NCBI GenBank assembly: GCA_020636835.1
Contig: JACJXC010000006.1
Coordinates: forward strand, 1-64,000
Reading direction: 5' to 3'
DNA: 64,000 bases
Origin: Bacteroidales bacterium
GTDB taxonomy: Bacteria; Bacteroidota; Bacteroidia; Bacteroidales; Tenuifilaceae
The number at the start of each line of letters is the position of its first letter. Positions within the stretch are counted from its first letter, which is position 1. The position numbers and the translations under genes are program-made. Below, piece after piece: positions 8,205 through 17,911 of this stretch. Under the pieces are notes generated by a model. It was not told the origin of the DNA, did not search any database, and saw only the letters and a program-made list of their open reading frames with translations.

Positions 8205-8674
8205 ACCACAAAGGCGCACTAAGGAGTTTCACAAAGGAACACAAAGTGAAAGAAATGAATAAAGAAGAAGTATTTAAAAGGATTTTAGACTGCTCTTTTC
8301 AAGTTCATAATGCGCTTGGGCCTGGACTGCTCGAAAGCGCTTACGAAGAGTGCCTGTACTATGAATTAACTCAAAGTGGCTTAAAAGTTGAAAAGCAAAA
8401 GGCTTTACCATTAGTGTACAAAGAAGTAAAACTAGAAACTGGATACCGGATTGATTTAATTGTTGAAAACAGCATAATCATTGAGATAAAATCAGTTGAG
8501 TCATTAACAGATATTCATTTGGCTCAAATCTTAACATACTTAAAACTGTCAAATTGCAAATTGGGCTTATTGGTAAACTTCAATGTAAGGCATTTAAAAG
8601 ATGGTATAAAAAGGGTAATTTTATAATGTCTTCCTTTGTGCACCTTTGTGATTTACTTCGTGCGCCTTTGTGGT
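8205..8674. mobile_element. GxxExxY cassette with imperfect inverted-repeat ends
   Basis: The ends 8205-8248 and 8631-8674 are imperfect inverted copies of each other. Read inward, both begin ACCACAAAGGCGCAC and both contain TCACAAAGG and CACAAAG; about four-fifths of some 44 positions match by eye. They enclose one small ORF. No target-site duplication is obvious. The unit separates aroA from aroC inside the aro cluster. Related repeat words occur at 5172-5227 and, as an inverted pair with no gene between, at 51971-52070. No transposase is encoded, so any movement would need help in trans. Calling it mobile is inference. Confidence 0.55.
8255..8626 (+). CDS. GxxExxY family protein (PD-(D/E)XK-like)
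   Basis: A 123-residue member of the GxxExxY family (PDDEXK_3-like nuclease fold). The name-giving motif is in ALGPGLLESAYEECL and the candidate metal/nuclease residues are in YRIDLIVENSIIIEIKSVES (D, then E-x-K). The end is SNCKLGLLVNFNVRHLKDGI. I chose the ATG at 8255; a GTG three codons earlier is possible. These proteins are widespread, small and scattered, and their cellular role is not known to me. The gene is embedded in inverted repeats within an amino-acid biosynthesis cluster, which argues for insertion rather than a shikimate function. Confidence 0.85.
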   Translation: MNKEEVFKRILDCSFQVHNALGPGLLESAYEECLYYELTQSGLKVEKQKALPLVYKEVKLETGYRIDLIVENSIIIEIKSVESLTDIHLAQILTYLKLSNCKLGLLVNFNVRHLKDGIKRVIL

Positions 8675-8746
8675 TAAACTCTTATTTAACGTGTAATTTT
8701 AGTTATGGAACAATTAAAAAATCAAATATCTTAATCACTTAGTTAC

Positions 8747-9709
8747 ATGAATTCATTCGGACGAATATTCAGAATATCAATCTTTGGTGAATCGCACGGC
8801 CCAGCAGTTGGGGTTACTATTGATGGCGTAAAACCAGGATTACCCTTACAGTTAGATGATTTTACACACGATATTTCTCGTCGTAAATCGGGCGCAAAAG
8901 GAACCACACCGCGTGTTGAGGACGATATTCCCGAGGTAATCTCTGGTTGGTTCAATGGTTTTACCACAGGGGCACCACTTACAATCATATTCAGAAACTC
9001 CAATACTCAATCGGGCGATTACGAGCGCATAAAGGATTTACCACGACCTGGACACGCTGACTTTGTTGCCCATCATAAATTCAATGGATACAACGATTAC
9101 CGTGGTGGTGGACATTTCTCCGGTCGCTTAACCCTTGCGCTGGTTGTCGCTGGCGTTGTTGCAAAAAAGATGATAGAGCCAATAAACATAAATGCCAAGT
9201 TGATTTCAGTTGGAGGAAGTGGCGATATAGAGGGAACAATCAGCAAGGCGCTCGAAAGTGGCGATTCTGTTGGAGGTATTGTGGAGTGTAGAGCAAACAA
9301 TTTACCTGTTGGACTAGGCGAGCCATTCTTCGATTCGGTAGAGTCGTTAATCAGCCATATCGTTTTTGCTGTTCCAGCAATAAAGGGAATTGAGTTTGGT
9401 TCAGGTTTTTCAGCAGCAACAATGACGGGCTCTCAGCATAACGATAAATTCATTGACGCCCAGGGCACAACAACCACCAACAACGCTGGAGGAATATCTG
9501 GTGGAATAACCAATGGTAACGAGTTGGTTTTCCGAGTTGCCGTTAAACCCACATCGAGCATCGGTATTCAGCAGCAAACTGTAAATATGGCCAATGGCAA
9601 AGTGGAAAATCTGGATATCGAAGGTCGTCACGATGCCTGCATCGCATTGCGTGTTCCTGTGGTTATTGAGGCGGTTACCGCAATTGTGATGGTCGATTTG
9701 ATGCGCTGA
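8747..9709 (+). CDS. aroC: Chorismate synthase
   Basis: Last shikimate step: flavin-dependent 1,4-anti elimination of phosphate from EPSP to give chorismate. Motifs: FGESHGPAVGVTIDG near the N-terminus, SRRKSGAKGTTPRVEDD, RPGHADFVAHHKFNGYNDYRGGGHFSGR, and the C-terminal GGISGGITNGNELVFRVAVKPTSSI and GRHDACIALRVPVVIEA. At 320 residues it is shorter than the common 350-390, but all the signature blocks are present. It is the last aro gene; DAHP synthase and shikimate kinase (steps 1 and 5) are not in the window. Confidence 0.96.
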   Translation: MNSFGRIFRISIFGESHGPAVGVTIDGVKPGLPLQLDDFTHDISRRKSGAKGTTPRVEDDIPEVISGWFNGFTTGAPLTIIFRNSNTQSGDYERIKDLPRPGHADFVAHHKFNGYNDYRGGGHFSGRLTLALVVAGVVAKKMIEPININAKLISVGGSGDIEGTISKALESGDSVGGIVECRANNLPVGLGEPFFDSVESLISHIVFAVPAIKGIEFGSGFSAATMTGSQHNDKFIDAQGTTTTNNAGGISGGITNGNELVFRVAVKPTSSIGIQQQTVNMANGKVENLDIEGRHDACIALRVPVVIEAVTAIVMVDLMR

Positions 9710-9987
9710 AGAGAAACGCTTTTGTAATTTACTTGATGTTATTTGACCAGTTGTGGAGTTTGTATGTATTTTGCCATTTTGTAATCAATTGAATCGGATT
9801 ATCCCCTGCCTGGATGTGATTTGGACTTAAATTGTGAATAAATTAAATCTATTTGGTCAATTTGCTTTCAATTCGTAAGTTGTCTTTTTGCTGTGATTTT
9901 TGTATTCTGTACATTTTCAACAAGTTAGCCCTAATTTGTAGCGTTTTCAAATTGCTGTAAAGCATGGATAATGTAATTGAATTGTTA

Positions 9988-9995
9988 TAACTTTG
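9988..9995 (+). promoter_or_regulatory. Putative nifJ promoter -7 box
   Basis: TAACTTTG matches TAnnTTTG 50 nt before the nifJ ATG. The rest of the 335-bp gap 9710-10044 after aroC is AT-rich and shows no ORF, terminator or repeat that I can support. Confidence 0.5.
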
Positions 9996-10044
9996 CATCA
10001 ATTTTCAAAAAAATCGTTGTTCATCATAAAACTCACAAAGACAA

Positions 10045-13000
10045 ATGACAAAGACTAAAAAATTCATTTCTTGTGATGGTAACTATGCTGCAGCGCACAT
10101 CGCTTACATGTTTAGCGAGGTTGCTGCAATTTACCCCATCACCCCCTCATCAACAATGGCTGAGTATGTGGACGAATGGTCGGCATTCGGTCGTAAGAAC
10201 ATTTTTGGCGATACCGTAAAGGTTGCCGAAATGCAAAGCGAGGCTGGTGCAGCTGGTGCTGTACACGGTTCACTGCAATCAGGCGCATTAACCACCACCT
10301 ATACCGCATCGCAGGGTTTGCTACTAATGATTCCTAACATGTACAAAATAAATGGCGAGTTACTTCCTGGCGTTTTCCATGTTTCGGCTCGTAGTTTTGG
10401 CTCTCAGGCACTCGATCTTTGAGACCATAGCGATGTTATGAGCGCTCGTCAAACTGGTTTTGCAATGCTGGCAACCGGTAGCGTTCAGGAGGTTATGGAT
10501 TTAGCCGCTGTTGCTCATCTTGTTTCCATTAAGTCGCGTGTACCTTTCTGTTCATTTCTTCGATGGTTTCAGAACTTCTCACGAGATTCAGAAAGTTGAA
10601 ATGCTCGAGAACGAAGATTTGGCCCACTTTGTTGATCAAAAGCACTACAGCATTCCGCGACAGAGCCTCTTAACCCAGAGCATCCTGTTACCCGCGGTAC
10701 TGCTCAAAACCCTGACATCTCACTTCCAATCGCGCGAGGCTGCTAACAAGTTCTACTGATGTAGTTCCCGATATGGTTGAGGAGTACATGAAGGAAATCA
10801 ACAAGTTAACTGGTCGCGAGTATCACCCATTCGATTACTATGGCGATAAAAACGCTGAAAACGTTGATTGCAATGGGATCGGTTACCGATAATTTAAAGA
10901 AGTAGTTGATCACCTTATGGCAAAAGGCGAGAAGGTTGGTATTGTTTGTGTTCACCTATACCGTCCATTCTCGGCTAAATACTTCTTCAACGCAATGCCT
11001 AAGTCGGTTAAGCGCATTTGCGTTTTGATCGTACCAAAGAGCCTGGTGCTAATGTGATGTCCATTATACTTAGATGTAAAAGATCTATTCTACGGAAAGG
11101 AGAATGCTCCTATTATCGTAGGTAGGTCGCTACGGATTGAGTTCCAAAGGATACAACTCCTGCTCAGATGATTGCCGTTTTCGACAATCTTAAGATGAAA
11201 GAGCCAAAATCAATTCACTGTTGGTATTGTTGATGATGTTACTTTCAAATCGTTGCCTGTAGGTGCCGAAATCAACCCATCCTAAAGGAACATTCCAGGC
11301 TAAGTTCTACGGCTTGGGTTCCGATGGTACCGTTAGTGCAAATAAGAACTCAATCAAGATTATTGGCGATAATACTGATAAGTATAGCCGTTTACTTTGC
11401 TTACGACTCCAAGAAATCTGGAGGTATCACTGTGTCGCACTTACGCTTTGGCGATCAGCCAATCCGTTCGCCATACCTTGTAAATACTCCTGATTTTGTA
11501 GCATGCCACGTTCCTTCTTACTTAGGTAAGTATGATGTGCTTAAAGGGTTGCGTAAGAATGGTACATTCTTGCTTAACACTATCTGGGATGTTGAGGAAA
11601 CCAAGGAAAAACTTCCTAACTCCATTAAGAAGTATTTGTCGAGAATAGTATCAATTTCTATATTATCAATGCAACTAAAATTGCGGAAGAAATTGGTCTT
11701 GAAACCGTACCAATACTATCATGCGAGCGCATTCTTCAAAATTGCAGAGGTAATTCTTACGATGTTGCCGTTAAGCAGATGAAGAAGGCCATCGAGAAGT
11801 CTTGATGGTCGTAAAGGCGAGGAAGTACTTAAGATGAACGACGCTGCTGTTGATAAGGGTGGCGAGGCTATCAAAATTGCAGTTCCTGCCGATTGGGCTA
11901 GTTTGGTTCCCGAAAACAGCAGCCATTGCTGGGCTCCTGAGTTTATCAATAATGTTGTTAATCCTATCAACATGCAGAAGGGCGACGACCTTCCAGAGCG
12001 CATTCAATGGCCGCGAGGATGGTACTTTCCCTGCAGGTACAACTCAGTACGAAAAACGTGGAATTGCTGTTCACGTTCCCGAGTGGAATGCCGATAACTG
12101 TATTCAGTGTAACCAGTGTCCTATGTTTGTCCTCATGCAGCAATTCGTCCATTCCTATTGACCGATGAAGAATTAAAGAATGTTCTTCGCCGAACCAAAC
12201 CGTTAAGGGTAATGGGCCTCTAAAGAGTTTAACTTCCGTATGCAAGTAAGCGCTTTAGATTGTACCGGCTGCGAAACTGCGTTGATGTTTGTCCTGCTAA
12301 ACAAAGGCTTTGGTAATGCAGCCTCGAAAGTCAAATGGCTTGTGCCTGCTCGTTTCGACTACATGCACGAGAAGGTTGGTTACAAGGATGTTCTGGAAAG
12401 ATAAATCTGTTAAGAATAGCCAATTTGCTCAACCCTATTCGAGTTCAGGTGGCGCTTGCGCTGGTTGCGGCGAAACTCCTTATTTAAGGCACTTACTCAA
12501 TTGTTCGGCGAAAGAATGATTGTTGCCAATGCAACCGGTTGTTCTTCGATTTACGGAGGCTCATCTTCAACTCCTTACTGTACCAATAGTGAAGGACATG
12601 GTCCTGCTTGGGCTAACTCTTTGTTCGAGGATAATGCTGAGTACGGTTTTGCATTGCTACTGGTGTTGAGAAGATGCTGATCAAAGTGTTGCACTTAAAC
12701 TTAACGAAGGTATTAATAATGGATTTGCCGATGCAACCAGGAAGCCGCTAAGGAATGGTTGGCTGGCAGTGCAATGCCGAGCAATCTAAAGTTGCTTCGT
12801 CGAAATTAGTTGCTGCTCTGCAAAAGGATGGTAGCGCTTTGGCGAAGGATTTGATTGAGTACAAACAGTATTTCGAGAAGAAATCGGTTTGGATCTTTGG
12901 TGGCGATGGTTGGGCTTACGATATTGGATATGGTGGATTGGATCACGTTCTTTCTACTGGTGCCGATGTTAACGTTCTAGTTGTTGACACCGAGGTTTAC

Positions 13001-13543
13001 TCAAATACCGGAGGTCAAGCTTCTAAATCTACTCCAGTTGCTGCTGTGGCTAAGTTTGCCGCTTCAGGCAAGAGGGTTCGTAAGAAAGACCTTGGTATGA
13101 TGGCTATGTCGTATGGCTATGTTTACGTGGCTCAGGTAGCCATGGGGGCCGATCAGAACCAGTATTTCAAAGCGCTTAAAGAGGCCGAGGCTTATCCTGG
13201 ACCATCGTTAATCATTGCTTACGCTCCATGTATTAACCATGGAATCCGTAAGGGTATGGGATCGACCCAGAACGAGGCTAAACAAGCTGTTAAGAGCGGT
13301 TACTGGCACTTATACCGCTTCAACCCTCAATTGGAGGCCGAAGGTAAGAATCCATTCCAACTCGATTCTAAAGAGCCAGAATGGAATATGTTCCAAGATT
13401 TCTTGAAAGGTGAAGTGCGTTACACCTCACTTCAACTATCGTTCCCCGATCAGGCTCAAGAGCTATTTAAAGCTGCCGAGGAGAATGCTAAGTGGAGGTA
13501 CAATTCGTACAAAAAACTGTCAGGTCCTGACACCGAAAAATAG
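10045..13543 (+). pseudogene. nifJ: Pyruvate:ferredoxin (flavodoxin) oxidoreductase, multiply frameshifted
   Basis: Single-chain PFOR, which oxidises pyruvate to acetyl-CoA and reduces ferredoxin using thiamine diphosphate and Fe-S clusters. The N-terminus is clean (FISCDGNYAAAHIAYMFSE, YPITPSSTMAEYVDEW) up to a frameshift near 10420. From there to about 12760 recognisable PFOR sequence continues but hops among all three frames: SARQTGFAMLATGS, KVGIVCVHLYRPFSAKYFF, IRSPYLVNTPDFVACH, CIQCNQC, then DCTGC...CVDVCP and ACAGCGETPYLKAL. From 12755 the C-terminal domain is intact (WIFGGDGWAYDIGYGGLDHV, NTGGQASKSTPVAAVAKFAA) to the stop. Total span (about 1166 codons) is full length for the family. 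Many lesions look like lost single bases in short runs, for example one G lost before the second ferredoxin Cys motif. This may be low-quality consensus rather than true decay. Confidence 0.85.
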
Positions 13544-13564
13544 TTTTTTGAATTACTTTTAAGG

Positions 13565-13596
13565 GAGAGTTGCTTTATGCAACTCTCTTTTTTTGT
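13565..13596 (+). terminator. Intrinsic terminator after nifJ
   Basis: Nine-bp perfect stem GAGAGTTGC / GCAACTCTC with a 5-nt loop and a long T run, 21 nt after the nifJ stop. Confidence 0.88.
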
Positions 13597-13683
13597 TTTT
13601 AGTGGCAATATTTAAGATATTTGTTACTTTAGCGTAACATTTTTTGCTTAATAACTGATTCTCCGATTTATATACCCTTAACT

Positions 13684-16647
13684 ATGTCGAAAAGTATAGC
13701 CCTATTTATTGCATTTTTTCTGATTTTTAGTACCTCTGTATGGTCGCAGTATCAGCCTGTATATAAGCACATTACCGTAGATGAGGGCTTGGCGGCAAGC
13801 GAGGTTTACCATGTTTTTCAGGATACTAAGGGGTATATTTGGTTTGCAACCAATAACGGCGTGAGCCGTTTTGATGGCTATGGATTTGAAAATTTCGACT
13901 TAGTGTCGGGGATATCCGATAATACTGTATTTGAGATTTACGAGGATTATAGGCATCGCATTTGGTTTATTCCTTTTTCGGGGAATTTAAGTTTTTTTGA
14001 GAATGGCGAAATTCGGGAGTATGCCTATAATTCTAAAATTCGCCAGCATTTTCCCAATAGTTCTGGCCCCATAAAGCTCTCTTTTTATGTTGATAGTTCC
14101 GATAATGTATTCCTTGGGCTTAAGCAGTTCGGTTTGGTATCTATCAGCAAGGAGGGTATCTATAAACGTTTAGAAGGACGAAATGTAGAGGGGGAGTTAG
14201 TGTTTACCCAGCAAAAAGACGGTAAAATTCTTACATCCAATTTTTTGGATGCAAAAAATCGCGATCTGATATTTGCCGGTAATAATCAGAATTTTCGGTA
14301 TAATTTTAAGGATATTCAGGGGAAGGAGGCTGTTCCTATCTACTCGTATGCGCAAACCGCAAGGGATGGTTCCGTTTTTATCTCGGTTAATGGGGTTTTG
14401 GCTCAGTTTAGCGACGGTAAATTGATTTACAAAAATAGTAGCATCTCGTCGCTTATTATCTGGATGTGTGTTGATAATGATAATAACCTTTGGGTATCGG
14501 CATTTGAGGGGGGCGTTTATCAATTTGCGAATTGCGACATTGCCAAGGAGCCAACTCGTGTTTTACTTAACAACTATCAGGTAACTTCGGTGCTGAGGGA
14601 TAGGGAAGGGGCGTATTGGTTCTCAACCCTAAACGATGGGGTTTTTTACGCTCCCAATTACAATATTCAAACACTTCTAAAGTCGGATGGATTAACCGAT
14701 AACCGGGTTAATGATGTTTATGCCGCGAGTGGTAAGGTTTATATGGGGTTCGAGATGGGGTTTATGGACATCCTTACAAAGGGAAAGGTTAGCCATTACT
14801 CTATTCAAACCAAGGAGGCTAAAACTTCGTATGTACGCTCTATTTATGGTGATACGGTTAGCAATAGGGTCTGGGTGTGTGCATTCTGCGAATTGGGCTA
14901 TTTTAGCAATAATCGCTATGTTCCCATTAAAACTAACGAAGCGATATATCCCCGGAAAATTATTCGAAGCAGGTTTGGGGGCTACTGGGTGGCCACAGCT
15001 AAAGGGCTTCGTAAAGTTGAAAACGACAAGGTTGTTTATAACTCACAATTGCAGGATGGTTTTAGTGGGATGGTTTTCAGCGTGGTGGAGGATTATAATG
15101 GTGTTGTTTGGCTTAGCATGGTGAACGGATTGTGGAAGTATGCAAATAAAACATACCAGTATCTTGGCGATACACATAACCTGCTAACGCGTTTGAGCCA
15201 CAGTATGTTTTTCTCCCCAGTCGATTCGTCGCTTTGGATGGGCACAAATGGGCTGGGGATTGTAGTTTACTCCAGGCAAGGCGAAGTTCGACAAATATCC
15301 GCAAAGGATGGTCTTGTTTCTAATTCCATACACCAAATATACTACAACAATCAATCGGTTTGGGTCGCCACTCGTCAGGGGCTCTCGTACATTCCGGACA
15401 TACGGAACACCCAAATTCAAAGCTTCACCATCGACGATGGGCTGCCCAGCAACGAGATTACCTCGGTTTGCCTCGATGGAACTATGCTATATGTAGGAAC
15501 AAACAAGGGGTTGGCTATGACCGATTTCTCAAAAGTTGAAAGGAATATCACTCCGCCTTCTACGCAGGTTACCCGGTTGGTTGTTGAGGGGCGGGGGATT
15601 CCTATTTCCGACTCGGTTATTCGCTTAAACCATACGGAGAATACTTTCGATATATCCTATGTGGGGTTAGCCTATCGGAACATGGGACGCTTGTTATACC
15701 GACACCGGATGATTGGCCTCGACACCAATTGGGTATATTCTAAATCTACGAATTGTTTGTATAGCGGACTCGAAGCAGGGGAGTATACCTTCGAATTACA
15801 GGCTGCCAACTCTAGCGGTGTTTGGGGGAGCGGAACTTCAGACCTGCATTTTTCCATTAGCCCACCTTTTTGGCAGCGCTTATGGTTTATTGCTTTGCTA
15901 GCCCTATTCTTAGCCGGTGTTTTGTATTTAGTCTATATAGTTAGGGTGAAGGAAATTCGGCGTAGGAACGATTTGCTTAATAATATCAACCTCTATAAGC
16001 AGCAATCGCTTCGGCAGCAGATGAACCCCCACTTTATCTTCAACACGCTGAATTCCATTCAGTACTACATACTCGAGCGCGATACCATTAGTTCGCATAA
16101 ATATTTGACCAAGTTTGCCCGGTTGATGCGGATGACGCTCGATAACTCCGAGTCGTCCACCATTCCTCTTCGCGACGAAATTGATGCGCTGCGTATTTAC
16201 CTCGAGCTGGAAGCATTGAGGCTCGAGGGGCGTTTCAGCTACAGTATCGATCATGGTAATAACGACGCTTTGCTCGATATAAAGGTTCCAACTTTGCTTA
16301 TTCAACCCTTTGTGGAGAATGCCATTTGGCATGGCATTATGCTCAAACCCCAAAAATCGGGGCATGTGGGTGTAAATGTTGCCGATGTGAATGATCGTAT
16401 TATTTGCACCATTACCGACGATGGCGTTGGACGCGATGAGGCCCGCCGAATTCGGGAGGCCAATGCCCGTATGCATAAATCCAGGGGCTACCAAATTACC
16501 CAGCAGCGGATTGAACTGCTCAATGCGATGTACCGTGATAAGTTTAATATTGTGGTTACCGATTTGTTCAACGAGTCGAATCAACCCATTGGGACTCAGG
16601 TAAGCATTACAATCCCAAAGCAACTTGAGCTGTGCGGCAATGCTTGA
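13684..16647 (+). CDS. Propeller-sensor histidine kinase (LytS/His_kinase type)
   Basis: Membrane sensor kinase of 987 residues. Signal peptide (MSKSIALFIAFFLIFSTSVWSQ), then a large periplasmic beta-propeller of two-component-regulator repeats (GYIWFATNNGVSRFDGYGF, WVATRQGLSYIPD and others), a Y_Y_Y domain (GLEAGEYTFELQAANSSGVWG) and one membrane span (LWFIALLALFLAGVLYLVYI). The cytoplasmic kinase is of the His_kinase (PF06580) type, with the phospho-acceptor in RQQMNPHFIFNTLNSIQYYI and an ATP-binding region (LIQPFVENAIWHGIM, ITDDGVGRD). Unlike many Bacteroidota propeller kinases it is not fused to a receiver/AraC output; its likely partner is the LytTR regulator 77 bp downstream. The ligand is not evident, since no polysaccharide locus is next to it. 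Confidence 0.92.
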   Translation: MSKSIALFIAFFLIFSTSVWSQYQPVYKHITVDEGLAASEVYHVFQDTKGYIWFATNNGVSRFDGYGFENFDLVSGISDNTVFEIYEDYRHRIWFIPFSGNLSFFENGEIREYAYNSKIRQHFPNSSGPIKLSFYVDSSDNVFLGLKQFGLVSISKEGIYKRLEGRNVEGELVFTQQKDGKILTSNFLDAKNRDLIFAGNNQNFRYNFKDIQGKEAVPIYSYAQTARDGSVFISVNGVLAQFSDGKLIYKNSSISSLIIWMCVDNDNNLWVSAFEGGVYQFANCDIAKEPTRVLLNNYQVTSVLRDREGAYWFSTLNDGVFYAPNYNIQTLLKSDGLTDNRVNDVYAASGKVYMGFEMGFMDILTKGKVSHYSIQTKEAKTSYVRSIYGDTVSNRVWVCAFCELGYFSNNRYVPIKTNEAIYPRKIIRSRFGGYWVATAKGLRKVENDKVVYNSQLQDGFSGMVFSVVEDYNGVVWLSMVNGLWKYANKTYQYLGDTHNLLTRLSHSMFFSPVDSSLWMGTNGLGIVVYSRQGEVRQISAKDGLVSNSIHQIYYNNQSVWVATRQGLSYIPDIRNTQIQSFTIDDGLPSNEITSVCLDGTMLYVGTNKGLAMTDFSKVERNITPPSTQVTRLVVEGRGIPISDSVIRLNHTENTFDISYVGLAYRNMGRLLYRHRMIGLDTNWVYSKSTNCLYSGLEAGEYTFELQAANSSGVWGSGTSDLHFSISPPFWQRLWFIALLALFLAGVLYLVYIVRVKEIRRRNDLLNNINLYKQQSLRQQMNPHFIFNTLNSIQYYILERDTISSHKYLTKFARLMRMTLDNSESSTIPLRDEIDALRIYLELEALRLEGRFSYSIDHGNNDALLDIKVPTLLIQPFVENAIWHGIMLKPQKSGHVGVNVADVNDRIICTITDDGVGRDEARRIREANARMHKSRGYQITQQRIELLNAMYRDKFNIVVTDLFNESNQPIGTQVSITIPKQLELCGNA

Positions 16648-16699
16648 ACTATTCCGCCTCCTCGGTGTTTATTTTTTGTGTAATCTATTTGTATTTTTT

Positions 16700-16707
16700 T
16701 AACTTTG
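16700..16707 (+). promoter_or_regulatory. Possible promoter -7 box of the response regulator
   Basis: TAACTTTG matches TAnnTTTG 17 nt before the regulator ATG. It would give a very short leader, so the regulator may be made both with and apart from the kinase. No -33 element is visible. Confidence 0.3.
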
Positions 16708-16724
16708 CGGCATAACTTTTTGGA

Positions 16725-17480
16725 ATGCTTAAAGCGCTTATTGTTGACGATGAAATAGCTTCGGTGCGTACGTTGGAGTTGCTCCTGTCGCAGTTTGCCC
16801 GCGATGTTGAGGTGGTGGATGTTGCCCGTTCGTCGGTTGAAGCGCTCAGCAAGGTGGATCATATTCGGCCCGATATCGTTTTTCTCGATATCGAGATGCC
16901 CGGTGGAACCGGTTTCGATTTTCTTGAGAATTGTGCCTATCGCGATTTCGATGTGATATTTATCACCGCCTATGAGTATTATGCCGTTAAAGCATTTAAG
17001 TTTAGTGCAATCGATTATCTGCTAAAGCCCATCGAGGTTGAGGAGCTGCAGGCTGCATTGGCAAGGGTCGCCAAGCGTCGGTCTTCCAATTTTGATGGAC
17101 GGAAAAGGTATTACGCCCTTTTCGAAAATTTAAAGAGCATTCTTCCCTCCAAGTTGGTGGTTGCCGTTGGTAACAGATCCGAGTTTATCGATCTTAAGAG
17201 CGTGGCCTATTTTGAGCAACATCAAAAAGGTGCTTCGGTTGTATATACCGATGGTTCTAAGTTAGGTATCGACAATAGTTTGGTTAGCCTTGAGGAAGTG
17301 CTCGATTCCAAAAACTTTGCGCGGGCTAATTCCGTACAACTGGTGAGCCTGGAGCAAATTAAACGCATTGGACGCAGCGGAACGGTCGATTTGAGATGTA
17401 ATATTTCCATAACCGCATCGCCAGAGTTTCTTAGCTCGTTGATGGAGCAACTCGAAATGTATATTAACCAAAAACAGTAA
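16725..17480 (+). CDS. LytTR-family response regulator
   Basis: 251-residue DNA-binding response regulator. The receiver domain occupies about residues 1-120: acidic pocket VDDE at 8-11, phospho-Asp in IVFLDIEMPGGTGFDF, Thr in FITAYEYYAVKAF and Lys in DYLLKPIEVEEL. The C-terminal LytTR domain runs from about 145 (VAVGNRSEFIDLKSVAYFEQ, FARANSVQLVSLEQIKRIGR). It follows a LytS-type kinase on the same strand, so the two very probably form one two-component system. The ruvX start is 3 nt after its stop, so it may share an mRNA with the housekeeping genes. Confidence 0.94.
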   Translation: MLKALIVDDEIASVRTLELLLSQFARDVEVVDVARSSVEALSKVDHIRPDIVFLDIEMPGGTGFDFLENCAYRDFDVIFITAYEYYAVKAFKFSAIDYLLKPIEVEELQAALARVAKRRSSNFDGRKRYYALFENLKSILPSKLVVAVGNRSEFIDLKSVAYFEQHQKGASVVYTDGSKLGIDNSLVSLEEVLDSKNFARANSVQLVSLEQIKRIGRSGTVDLRCNISITASPEFLSSLMEQLEMYINQKQ

Positions 17481-17483
17481 TAG

Positions 17484-17906
17484 GTGGGACGGATAATGGC
17501 GTTAGATATTGGGCGTAAGCGAACGGGTGTGGCCGTTACCGACCCTCTTAAGATAGTGGCCAACGCGTTAACCACTATTCCTACCCATACTGTTATTAGT
17601 TTTATTGCCAAGTATCTTGCCGAGCAGGAGGTGGAACTGCTTGTGGTGGGATTACCCATGCAAATGAACAATACCCCGTCCGAATCTGTTACCTATATAA
17701 ACCCGGTGTTGAGAAAGATTCAGAAAGAATTACCCGATTTAAGGGTGGTGCAGGTTGATGAACGCTTTACGTCAAAATTGGCCATGCAGGCTATGATTGA
17801 TGCTGGGCTTAAAAAAAAAGATAGACAGAATAAGGCGACTATCGATGCAGTTAGTGCAACAATTATTCTCCAGTCGTACCTGGAGGGCTTAAGTTATAAA
17901 CGTTAA
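17484..17906 (+). CDS. ruvX: RuvX/YqgF Holliday-junction resolvase-like protein
   Basis: 140-residue RNase H-fold nuclease of the YqgF family, implicated in pre-16S rRNA 5'-end processing and suggested as a Holliday-junction resolvase. The GTG start at 17484 is preferred over the ATG at 17496 because it restores the family N-terminus MGRIMALDIGRKRTGVAVTD. Other motifs: LLVVGLPMQMNNT, VDERFTSKLAMQAM and the final acidic helix DAVSATIILQSYLE. The start lies 3 nt after the regulator stop, and def follows after 5 nt, so these genes form an operon. Confidence 0.93.
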   Translation: MGRIMALDIGRKRTGVAVTDPLKIVANALTTIPTHTVISFIAKYLAEQEVELLVVGLPMQMNNTPSESVTYINPVLRKIQKELPDLRVVQVDERFTSKLAMQAMIDAGLKKKDRQNKATIDAVSATIILQSYLEGLSYKR

Positions 17907-17911
17907 ATAAA

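Noticed and set aside
8554..8742. Open frame overlapping the right end of the GxxExxY cassette
   Set aside because: It is out of frame with the family protein and mostly translates the inverted repeat.
10045..13543. Programmed frameshifting or several separate small genes in the nifJ region
   Set aside because: The fragments line up as one PFOR in order, and the frame changes are too many and too scattered to be programmed.
15928..16623. 231-codon open frame antisense to the propeller kinase
   Set aside because: Mirror of the strongly conserved kinase domain; no independent signal.
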